Positions 1 through 5,411 of a stretch of 5,411 nucleotides of DNA are shown in pieces (position 1 is the stretch's first letter; every line of letters starts with the position of its first letter). Under the pieces are notes generated by a model. It ran no database searches. It was given only the letters and a program-made list of their open reading frames with translations, and was not told where the DNA came from. A program made the translations under genes and the position numbers. Source of the stretch: Candidatus Coatesiibacteriota bacterium (GTDB lineage Bacteria; RBG-13-66-14; B26-G2); the NCBI GenBank assembly GCA_003647715.1, contig QMNJ01000108.1:1-5411 (forward strand), read 5' to 3'.

Positions 1-4
1 ATTC

Positions 5-10
5 AGGAGG
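5..10 (+). promoter_or_regulatory. Shine-Dalgarno site deciding the GTG 17 start
   Basis: AGGAGG lies 6 nt before GTG 17, whereas the in-frame TTG at 11 is directly adjacent to it. An out-of-frame ATG at 15-17 overlaps the GTG and is followed at once by TGA (18-20). Confidence 0.7.
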
Positions 11-24
11 TTGGATGTGAGGAG
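11..24 (+). repeat. 14-nt direct repeat at a translation start, copy 1
   Basis: TTGGATGTGAGGAG is identical to bases 3111-3124. Both copies lie between an SD sequence and the first codons of related propeller genes, so this is probably a remnant of gene duplication rather than a mobile repeat. Confidence 0.75.
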
Positions 25-1105
25 TAGCAGATTCTTATTGTTTTTTCTTTTAACAATTTCATTTATGGAATTAAGATGCGGTGAAGAACAAGAGACACTA
101 CCGGAGGGTGGAATTCTATGGGCGAAGGGTATGGATTCGTATCGTATTTCTGCGTTGAATGTATTTGACGGTAGCGGGTTGAGAAATTACGGAATAGAAA
201 TTGTTGAGAACCATGATATTTCATCCTTTTCTGTAGACAGTGTTCGTGGCTCAATATGGTTAGTAGATAGGAATGATATTGATACCATTTACAAATTTAA
301 CAGGAGTGGAGTTGAGCTCGGTTCATTGGTTCTCAATATTGATAATGAGGACTGGATAATTGAGAATATCGGTGCAATTGAGAGAGATGGTGGATGTTGG
401 ATTAATTATAGAAGAGTGGGTAATACACTGAAATATTATTGGGGTAGGTTATCATCTGGTCTTTATTTCTTGGGAGGTAATCAGGTTCCTGTAGAACCTG
501 GTGAAACTGATGAATGGGTTGTGAACAAGTTGGATGGTTCTTTATGGTTCTCATGTGAGAGTGATATATATAAATGGGATATAAATCTCAATGAAGTTGG
601 TGTTTTGCAGGATTTAGGTGAGGTTATGTCAATGGATGTAGATGAGGAGAGAGGTTATCTATGGGTGTGGGTAAGAGACGAAGAATATAATGATAATCTG
701 GTCAGGGTTGACTCTCAAAATCAGAGGATTGAATTATTCATAGATAACCCTTTTGAGAAAGGGTGTGAAGATGTATTTTTGGTTGCAGATGAGAATGATG
801 GAGGTGTTTTTGCAGGAGGTTATTTTAGGGGGATTGGAGAATATTACCAATCGTGGATATATAAATTTGATTCTTTGGGGAACATTATTAGAAGCATTAG
901 AATATTTGATGATAAAGATGAAGATATAGGATTATGGGGTATTGTTGGAAGTGAATATGATGGTTCTCTTTTTGTATATGGATGGATAGGAGCAATACCA
1001 ACTCTTATGAATATAGATAGTGGTCTTACGGATATAGGTTGGTATATAACATGGATTATGGGGCATTATACCCCCTGTTTGATGGAGGTGGATTACAATG
1101 GGTAG
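17..1105 (+). CDS. Exported beta-propeller-like repeat protein (NHL-like), function unknown
   Basis: This is a 362-residue protein if it starts at GTG 17. That start lies 6 nt after AGGAGG (5-10); the in-frame TTG at 11 directly abuts the SD and is unlikely. The N-terminus has Arg residues followed by a hydrophobic stretch ending in E-L-R-C-G, which is an export signal. The Cys could be a lipidation site, but Arg at -1 and Glu at -3 do not fit a normal lipobox. The body shows about six degenerate units of the form 'G-x-(L/I/C)-W-x(n)-hydrophobic-Y-K-(F/W)', near residues 78-98, 125-148, 174-193, 213-238, 262-288 and 316-334 counted from GTG 17. This pattern is typical of beta-propeller blades. 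The N-terminal part, including R-C, the L-P-E-G motif and the following strand, resembles the broken gene at 3117-4068, so the two look like paralogues. The end overlaps the next gene by 8 nt. The substrate or partner is unknown. The propeller assignment is inferred from repeat spacing and is not certain. Confidence 0.72.
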   Translation: MRSSRFLLFFLLTISFMELRCGEEQETLPEGGILWAKGMDSYRISALNVFDGSGLRNYGIEIVENHDISSFSVDSVRGSIWLVDRNDIDTIYKFNRSGVELGSLVLNIDNEDWIIENIGAIERDGGCWINYRRVGNTLKYYWGRLSSGLYFLGGNQVPVEPGETDEWVVNKLDGSLWFSCESDIYKWDINLNEVGVLQDLGEVMSMDVDEERGYLWVWVRDEEYNDNLVRVDSQNQRIELFIDNPFEKGCEDVFLVADENDGGVFAGGYFRGIGEYYQSWIYKFDSLGNIIRSIRIFDDKDEDIGLWGIVGSEYDGSLFVYGWIGAIPTLMNIDSGLTDIGWYITWIMGHYTPCLMEVDYNG

Positions 1106-2078
1106 ATATGTGATTTTGATGTTTCTTATCTTCATCCTAATTACTTCTTCAGGGGTAACTCATCAGGATGAGATTAAACTTACGCGAGTTCCTGATGATA
1201 TCTTTTATGAAGCAGCGATGGAGAGGGCAAAGGAGGATTTTATGACATACCCCTCATTATCGGACCTTCAGTCACCACGTTATGACCCCGATAAATATGT
1301 TAGGGGACTCATAATGATACCTGTATATGATAGAGACTGGGAATTGACCTTCTACCATGTTACTGCATATTTGAAGGGTGGTGTGCCAGACACCAGAGAT
1401 AAATTGCTTGGCGATCTGGAAAATATAGCGCGGAATAATTTTGATAGAGGTATTTGGGGAGTTATGGAAGAGATGGGGGATTATATACAAGGATATGCAG
1501 GCGACTACCTCCAATTTACTATGCCCGTTTACTATGAGGTTAGCCCTTATATTCAAATAGGTAGTGCTTCAGGTGGAGGTCCTGGGACAGTAATAACTCT
1601 TTTTCCTATGGCTGTTTATCATCTTATGGAAAGAGTGGGTAGAGATATAGATATTGAGACTATTGGTATAATATTGTCCGAGAATGTTTATGATTGGGTA
1701 TTTAAAGTAGATAATGAGAAGTATGTAGTTCGCGAATACGCGGGAGATTATGCAGGTAAGGAATACAATGTCTGGAGTTTTAATGAGTTCATTGAAGGTC
1801 AAGAATGCTACAAAAAAGAAGATATATATTCTCTAAGAAGTAAAGGCAAGGTGTTAGAAAAGTCATACAGAGACGAGAGTTATGAGAAATGGCTTAGATT
1901 AATTGAGAATAATCTTAAGGAAGATAAAAAACTAGGTGATGGAAAGACACTGTTTTTCCAATATATGAACAGCAGAGAAGAGGTTCCTGATTTCTGGGTA
2001 TTGAATTCAATATGGGAACATGATAGCCCTGATGAATATCCCGGCTGGTATTTTGGAGTAGATGGAAGAGGTGAGTAA
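1098..2078 (+). CDS. Exported protein of unknown family, paralogue of the next gene
   Basis: This is a 326-residue protein starting at ATG 1098, 9 nt after GGAGG (1084-1088) and overlapping the end of the previous gene by 8 nt, which suggests translational coupling. Residues 1-20 form a signal peptide or membrane anchor (Arg3, then a hydrophobic stretch ending in T-S-S-G). I do not recognise the family. A strand-rich region near 79-95 contains F-Y-H-V-T-A-Y-L followed by G-x-P, then a helix at 99-112. A second region, 137-212, contains P-V-Y-Y-E, a Gly-rich turn (155-163, several Gly and Ser) and alternating hydrophobics to K-Y-V-V-R-E-Y. The C-terminal third is charged, and the end is rich in aromatic residues. 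The gene 2080-3102 shows the same order of elements. No catalytic motif is evident. The layout faintly recalls the inhibitory prodomains attached to secreted peptidases, but this is a weak guess. Confidence 0.8.
   Translation: MGRYVILMFLIFILITSSGVTHQDEIKLTRVPDDIFYEAAMERAKEDFMTYPSLSDLQSPRYDPDKYVRGLIMIPVYDRDWELTFYHVTAYLKGGVPDTRDKLLGDLENIARNNFDRGIWGVMEEMGDYIQGYAGDYLQFTMPVYYEVSPYIQIGSASGGGPGTVITLFPMAVYHLMERVGRDIDIETIGIILSENVYDWVFKVDNEKYVVREYAGDYAGKEYNVWSFNEFIEGQECYKKEDIYSLRSKGKVLEKSYRDESYEKWLRLIENNLKEDKKLGDGKTLFFQYMNSREEVPDFWVLNSIWEHDSPDEYPGWYFGVDGRGE
2068..2073 (+). promoter_or_regulatory. Shine-Dalgarno site deciding the ATG 2080 start
   Basis: GAGGTG lies inside the last codons of the preceding gene, 6 nt before ATG 2080. 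It favours this start over the in-frame ATG at 2062 and implies coupled translation of the two unknown secreted proteins. Confidence 0.65.
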
Positions 2079-2079
2079 T

Positions 2080-3102
2080 ATGAGAAGGAATTTATTAATA
2101 GTTTTAGTTATCTTCCTTATTCTGGGTCTTACCTTTTCTAGGTACACGCCATACAAGTGGGATGAGATAGATATAGTAAGGAGTGGTGAGATAACACCTG
2201 AGGAGTATATGACATTTATGAAGATATTCGAGGAGAAGGAGGAGTTCATAAGGAATAATGACCCCAATGATATGTCATCACCTTATCAGACGCAGGTTCC
2301 AAAAGAGACAGTGGAGAAGATGTTTTTTGCGATAGTGAAAGATAGAAATAAGGAGTATCTTGGTATTGAGAGGGAAGACCTTATATTTATTGAATTGAGT
2401 AATCTTCATGGTGAAATCTCTGCGTATGAGGTAATAGCATATTTGGGAGAGGGTAAAACCCCTACGGTTGAAGAGATATTATCCTCGATAAGAGATGATT
2501 GTTACAGGAGATGGCTTCTTCATAGGGAGTATGATAATACCAGGAGGGAGATAGGTGAATACAGGCGGAAGTGGGAGGAGAAGGGTAATGATTATAAGGA
2601 CCTCTTATCTGACCCTAAATACTTAGAATTGAACAGTAGGTTTGAGGAATTGGAGGATAGATGGGTTGAATTGAGAGAAGAGTTGGGAAAGATTTGGGAG
2701 AAGGATTATGTCAGTTTATTAATACATGGTTATTATGAGATTTATGCGCTGGGGGCTGGAACCAATGGGTTAAGTGGACTTCTCCCTTCATATTGGATAA
2801 CCTACTGGGATTTAAAGGAGGAGTTTGGTGAGGAACCTCATTTTATTGCATTTCATCTTTCTCCACCCATAAGTTGGGAGTTTGAGGTTTCAGGTAATGA
2901 TTTCATTTATTGTGTAGAAGGACGGATGTCTAAACAGGAGGCAATTGATGAATTTTCATCAACACGAGGGGATATAAAGAATAAGTGGGTATTAGTAAAT
3001 TTCTTTGACTGGAGGTGGGTAGAGGAGACGGGGGAGGTAATGGACCATGAAAAGTATAAAAAATTTATGTCCACTCTGGATATTAATCCAGAATGGTTCT
3101 AA
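2080..3102 (+). CDS. Exported protein of unknown family with probable coiled-coil insertion
   Basis: This is a 340-residue protein starting at ATG 2080. I prefer this start because GAGGTG (2068-2073) lies 6 nt upstream and the protein then opens M-R-R-N followed by a clean hydrophobic signal core to about residue 20. The upstream in-frame ATG at 2062 has a GGAG only 3 nt away and would put acidic residues in front of the signal. The gene begins 1 nt after the previous stop. Around residues 103-137 it has I-S-A-Y-E-V-I-A-Y-L-G then a helix, and around 209-283 G-Y-Y-E-I-Y-A-L, a Gly-rich turn and alternating hydrophobics. These match in order the blocks at 79-112 and 137-212 of the preceding protein. 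Between the two blocks, residues 131-208 are dense in Glu, Arg, Lys and Trp with heptad-like spacing, which suggests a helical hairpin or coiled coil. No catalytic motif or function is visible. It acts outside the cytoplasm or is anchored by its N-terminus. Confidence 0.8.
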   Translation: MRRNLLIVLVIFLILGLTFSRYTPYKWDEIDIVRSGEITPEEYMTFMKIFEEKEEFIRNNDPNDMSSPYQTQVPKETVEKMFFAIVKDRNKEYLGIEREDLIFIELSNLHGEISAYEVIAYLGEGKTPTVEEILSSIRDDCYRRWLLHREYDNTRREIGEYRRKWEEKGNDYKDLLSDPKYLELNSRFEELEDRWVELREELGKIWEKDYVSLLIHGYYEIYALGAGTNGLSGLLPSYWITYWDLKEEFGEEPHFIAFHLSPPISWEFEVSGNDFIYCVEGRMSKQEAIDEFSSTRGDIKNKWVLVNFFDWRWVEETGEVMDHEKYKKFMSTLDINPEWF

Positions 3103-3110
3103 GGAGGGGG

Positions 3111-3124
3111 TTGGATGTGAGGAG
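3111..3124 (+). repeat. 14-nt direct repeat at a translation start, copy 2
   Basis: Identical to bases 11-24 (TTGGATGTGAGGAG). Here it follows AAGGAGG (3101-3107) and contains the presumed ancestral GTG start at 3117, again overlapped by an ATG-TGA pair (3115-3120). Confidence 0.75.
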
Positions 3125-4068
3125 AGGTGGTGTTATTTTTAACCTTACTATCAATTATTGTATTACTATCTGTACGATGTGATGAGGTGCAAGAACTACT
3201 ACCAGAGGGTGCAATATGGATAGATGTTGATGGGACCTCATATGGACCGGTAGTAAAATATGATGCATCTAATGGTGATGAGATACTCAAATTTGGTAGT
3301 TTTCTAATGCCAATAATGAATATATTTGAAAAAGACAGTTCATTATGGATAGCGGATGGAAATAAATTATTCAAATATTCTTCAGAAGGAGTAGAGTTAA
3401 TAAGTAAATACCTCCCTTCCACCATAACTGATATAGGAGTAGATAATTCAACTGGAAACTGCTGGATATAATTAGAGGAGTATGGTATTCAGAAGTTATC
3501 TGAATCTGATGGAAGTCTTTTAGATGAATATAGGGGAATCGATGGAATTGCGAGAATATCTATAAATCCTGAAGATGGATCCTGCTGGGTCGCTGATGAA
3601 GAAGGCAGAAGGGTAATCAAATTGTCATCAAATTGCGAAGTTGTGGTTGAAAACATTGATTTTACTCGACCTGTAGATGTTTAAGTTGACCCTAGGGATG
3701 GGGCATGTTGGGTGAATGATAAGGGTGAAGAGGAAATAGTAAAACTGTCAAGCGATGGAGATGAGATATTCAATATAGAACATATTAAGATGGACTTGGT
3801 GTGTGTAAATCCTAACACGGGTTATTGCTATGCTACTGGGGATGGTCTTCTGTTACGAATAGCGGAAGGTGGGTATGTGGATATATGTTGGATTATAAAT
3901 CCACAGGTTATTAGCAGTTTGGATGTAAATACTTATCATAATACTGTATGGGTATCGTATGAAGGCTTTGAAGGAATAACAGAATACTCAGAGGAGTTGA
4001 GATGTATATCCGGTATTGATGTTGAGGGTATTTTGAAAGATGCCAGACTTGTTGTAGATTGTGGGTAG
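3117..4068 (+). pseudogene. Broken exported beta-propeller (NHL-like) gene, paralogue of the first gene
   Basis: By comparison with the gene at 17-1105, the original start is GTG 3117, in the same TTGGATGTGAGGAG context and 9 nt after AAGGAGG. From there translation runs M-R-R-G-G and then into TGA at 3180, while the signal core (L-F-L-T-L-L... to S-V-R-C-D) lies in another frame from about 3130. One extra base between 3117 and about 3132 would explain this. That second frame is then interrupted by TAA at 3469 and TAA at 3682 before ending at TAG 4066. Across both stops the protein continues coherently with six propeller-type units: S-L-W-I-A-D, G-N-C-W-I, G-S-C-W-V-A-D, G-A-C-W-V-N-D, G-Y-C-Y-A-T and N-T-V-W-V-S. 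Each is followed by a strand such as 'V-I-K-L-S-S'. The intact ancestor would be about 317 residues. GTG 3127 could start a short product, but it sits about 19 nt from the SD and its signal would lack basic residues. Recent decay, sequence error and readthrough cannot be separated here. Confidence 0.8.
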
Positions 4069-4134
4069 GGATTATAATTTGTTATAACTATGATTGAAAA
4101 GTTTGTAAGAGGGAAAACATAAGGAGGAAACATT
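4069..4134 (+). other. Longest intergenic gap; AT-rich, no terminator seen
   Basis: This 66-nt spacer separates the broken propeller gene from the intact PD40 propeller. It holds two TTATAA hexamers (4072-4077 and 4082-4087) spaced 10 nt apart and, at its end, the SD AAGGAGG (4121-4127) of the next gene. No GC-rich hairpin followed by a T-run is present, so transcription probably continues through. Confidence 0.6.
4073..4078 (+). promoter_or_regulatory. Possible internal -10 box (TATAAT)
   Basis: An exact TATAAT lies 57 nt before the ATG of the intact PD40 propeller gene. The best -35 candidate, TTGTTG at 4049-4054 with an 18-nt spacer, matches only three of six consensus bases and lies inside the upstream pseudogene. 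In DNA this AT-rich the box may be chance. It would matter because it could keep the downstream genes expressed independently of the broken gene. Confidence 0.22.
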
Positions 4135-5250
4135 ATGGTATGTTCAGGCATATTTAAATGTGGACTAATTCCGTTAGCAACAATGATTGTGTTCACTTCA
4201 CCATTTTCTACTGTATTAGCGAATGAAATCTTAGAGACCTATGAGATTTACACTATCAGTGATATTACAGCAAGATTTGGGACGGAAATAGATATTTCTT
4301 CAGCGAGAAGAGGTAGGTTCTCACATGATGGTAAATATTTTGCTATATCAAAGATGTTCTACGATGAAATAGGTTATATAAGAATAATAAATATGAATAC
4401 TGGTGATGAAACTATTATAGGTGGTAAAGATAAGTATTTTGGACCCTGGAGAGAACCACACTGGTCACCTGACTCTACAAAGATTGCATTTGTAGGGGAG
4501 AAATTGGTGGGTGATAAGGTCTATTATTCAATATTTATCTACGATATATATTCTGGTGAAATGGAGGAAATACCATTTGAATATGCATCAATGGGTGATT
4601 TTATATGCTGGTCTCCTGATGGAAAAAGGATAGCATATTCACATCTGGTAGAGAAGAAGTCCACAGGTATTGAGATATATGATTTAGAGAGTGGAGACAT
4701 AAAAAGGATTACTAACAATTATGATGGTCATCCTGATTGGTCACCTGATAGCAAATACATCGTTTATAATGGTTATAGATGGCCTACAGAAGAGACAAGG
4801 GGTCCCTATGATACAGAACTTAGAATAATTAATGTTGAGACCGGAGTCGATCTTCTTATAGATATAGACCGGTTTCCATCTATACGAAAGTGGTCTCCGG
4901 ATGGGAGGTTACTTTGCACAACTGCTATATTTGACGATAAATGTGGAATTTACTGTTACTCATTTAAAGAAGAGGATGGAAGCATATACATTGAAGATAG
5001 GAGGTTCATTCACGAACATTCAAGTGATGTTGCTCCAGGATTCAGTTGGACTGAAGATTGCAGATACATTCTATGTTATGAGTATATTATAGAGGGGATG
5101 TTGATAAAAGATGTACAGTTGATTGCGGTTCCAATTGAGGAGGGTAAAGAACAAATTCTAATTCAGGAAGGTCTTGAGGGTGAATTTGTAGATTTCGGTC
5201 CGCAGATTATCGGAAACAGGATATATACCTGTATAGGAGGTTTGCCGTGA
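4135..5250 (+). CDS. Exported TolB/PD40-type six-repeat beta-propeller protein
   Basis: This is a 371-residue protein starting at ATG 4135, 7 nt after a strong AAGGAGG (4121-4127). Residues 1-29 look like a signal peptide: a basic start, a hydrophobic core, and T-V-L-A before N-E, with cleavage likely after Ala29. The mature part carries six repeats of the WD40-like (PD40) motif 'W-S-P-D-G/S-x-x-I-A-(Y/F)', near residues 61-73 (F-S-H-D-G-K variant), 108-121, 158-170, 201-213, 252-264 and 304-316 (W-T-E-D-C variant). Each is followed by strands of the type 'I-x-I-Y-D-L-E-S-G', as in TolB C-terminal propellers. Six units fit a complete six-bladed propeller. There is no TolB N-terminal domain, no peptidase domain and no catalytic triad, so it is more likely a binding or scaffold propeller than TolB itself or a prolyl oligopeptidase. 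Several Cys (158, 261, 270, 274, 309, 314) could form disulfides after export. The stop overlaps the GTG of the next gene by 4 nt, indicating translational coupling with the amidase. Confidence 0.88.
   Translation: MVCSGIFKCGLIPLATMIVFTSPFSTVLANEILETYEIYTISDITARFGTEIDISSARRGRFSHDGKYFAISKMFYDEIGYIRIINMNTGDETIIGGKDKYFGPWREPHWSPDSTKIAFVGEKLVGDKVYYSIFIYDIYSGEMEEIPFEYASMGDFICWSPDGKRIAYSHLVEKKSTGIEIYDLESGDIKRITNNYDGHPDWSPDSKYIVYNGYRWPTEETRGPYDTELRIINVETGVDLLIDIDRFPSIRKWSPDGRLLCTTAIFDDKCGIYCYSFKEEDGSIYIEDRRFIHEHSSDVAPGFSWTEDCRYILCYEYIIEGMLIKDVQLIAVPIEEGKEQILIQEGLEGEFVDFGPQIIGNRIYTCIGGLP
5235..5240 (+). promoter_or_regulatory. Shine-Dalgarno site for the amidase reading frame
   Basis: AGGAGG lies 6 nt before GTG 5247, inside the end of the PD40 propeller gene. 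The GTGA overlap (5247-5250) places start and stop together, a typical coupled arrangement, and it fixes the start of the downstream frame despite the later TGA. Confidence 0.75.
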
Positions 5251-5411
5251 GGTTGATAAATATTGTGATGTTTGTTGTTCTAATATGTTGCATTACTAAA
5301 GCACGAGGAGTACTCCTTGATGGTCCTGATGTATGTGATACCTGAGTTGACCCGGGTCACGGAGGTATTCAGTCGGGTGCGACACAGAGTTATTGGTATA
5401 ATGGAGAGGAG
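5247..5411 (+). pseudogene. N-acetylmuramoyl-L-alanine amidase (Amidase_3) start, interrupted by in-frame TGA and cut by window end
   Basis: The frame opens at GTG 5247 with M-R-L-I-N-I-V then a hydrophobic core, a signal peptide to about residue 21 (K-A-R-G). After V-C-D-T it meets TGA at 5343-5345. The same frame then continues V-D-P-G-H-G-G-I-Q-S-G-A, open to the window edge. D-P-G-H-G-G is the signature of zinc-dependent Amidase_3 (AmiA/B/C, CwlB-like) enzymes, which cleave the amide bond between N-acetylmuramic acid and L-alanine in peptidoglycan; the His is a zinc ligand. Only the first 55 codons are visible, so the remaining ligands (Glu, second His, catalytic Glu) cannot be checked. 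A TGA to TGT/TGC (Cys) or TGG (Trp) change would restore the frame. No ATG, GTG or TTG between the stop and the signature offers a restart. As written, the gene yields only a 32-residue signal-peptide fragment. Sequencing error and recoding remain alternatives. Confidence 0.7.
5348..5359. repeat. Perfect 12-bp palindrome inside the amidase signature
   Basis: TGACCCGGGTCA reads the same on both strands and encodes the D-P-G-H part of the motif, starting 3 nt after the in-frame TGA. It is probably a by-product of codon choice. With no loop it cannot form a normal RNA hairpin. Confidence 0.6.

Noticed and set aside
1272..1556. Minus-strand ORFs, this one and others at 63-254, 932-1135, 1569-1802, 2007-2267, 3099-3425 and 3936-4196
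   Set aside because: All lie opposite coherent + strand proteins or the propeller pseudogene, lack convincing SD sites and show low-complexity composition, so they are reading-frame shadows.
2062..2079. Upstream ATG 2062 as the start of the third gene
   Set aside because: Its only SD-like sequence (GGAG) is 3 nt away, and it adds acidic residues before the signal core. ATG 2080 has correct spacing and a typical M-R-R start.
3127..3471. A genuine short 114-residue secreted protein starting at GTG 3127
   Set aside because: The start is about 19 nt from the SD, the signal lacks basic residues, and homologous repeats continue in the same frame after the stop. A truncated pseudogene explains it better.
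4090..4122. Ten-codon ORF (ATG 4090 to TAA 4120) in the spacer
   Set aside because: There is no SD in front of it and nothing recognisable in the peptide. Its stop overlapping the next SD is probably chance.
4901..5092. A + strand ORF overlapping the PD40 propeller in another frame
   Set aside because: It lies wholly within the propeller repeats, where the main frame carries the conserved motifs, and has no independent evidence.
3117..5345. Lineage-wide stop-codon reassignment
   Set aside because: TAG (1103, 4066), TAA (2076, 3100) and TGA (5248) all end genes in this window right where the next gene begins, so none of them looks generally reassigned. The interrupting stops are also of two kinds.
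5343..5385. Selenocysteine insertion at the amidase TGA
   Set aside because: The downstream RNA shows a loopless 12-bp palindrome starting 3 nt after the TGA and no bacterial SECIS-like stem with a small apical loop. Amidase_3 enzymes are not known to use selenocysteine at this position.
1..5411. tRNA, rRNA, CRISPR array, insertion sequence or terminator
   Set aside because: Read through on both strands, the window shows no spaced repeats, no terminal inverted repeats with a transposase, no structured RNA gene and no GC-rich hairpin with a T-run.

Overview
The window is a densely packed, single-strand stretch of six genes, all on the + strand. Every gene appears to begin with an export signal. 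The DNA is A+T-leaning, with heavy use of AGA/AGG for Arg and ATA for Ile. The proteins are rich in Glu, Ile, Tyr and Trp. Two of them carry repeated 'G-x-C-W-V' beta-propeller units. This style suggests an uncultivated, possibly thermophilic bacterium, perhaps of the WOR-3/Stahlbacteria type. That placement is an impression from protein style and is not demonstrated.

Layout: (1) 17-1105, an exported beta-propeller-like protein. (2) 1098-2078 and (3) 2080-3102, two exported proteins of no recognised family that look like divergent paralogues of each other; the second has a charged, probably coiled-coil insertion. (4) 3117-4068, a second propeller gene related to gene 1 but broken by an early frameshift and two in-frame TAA codons. 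(5) 4135-5250, an intact exported six-repeat TolB/PD40-type beta-propeller. (6) 5247 to the window edge, the beginning of an N-acetylmuramoyl-L-alanine amidase (Amidase_3, V-D-P-G-H-G-G motif), interrupted by an in-frame TGA directly before that motif.

Genes overlap or nearly touch (8-nt overlap, 1-nt gap, 14-nt gap, 66-nt gap, 4-nt overlap), and each has a clear Shine-Dalgarno sequence. This fits one transcription unit that begins upstream of the window and continues past its end. The only sizeable gap, 4069-4134, holds a TATAAT box and no visible terminator. I see no RNA genes, mobile elements or CRISPR arrays.

As a group the genes look like an envelope or extracellular module: several beta-propellers, a pair of unknown secreted proteins and a peptidoglycan hydrolase. 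No direct functional link among them can be shown from sequence. The most notable signal is the cluster of lesions. Two of six genes carry in-frame stops although their reading frames are otherwise preserved, and two of the three stops sit in the same local context (TAAGTTGACCC and TGAGTTGACCC). Recent decay or sequencing/assembly error are the simplest explanations. Recoding is possible but is not favoured, because TAA, TAG and TGA all also end genes here.
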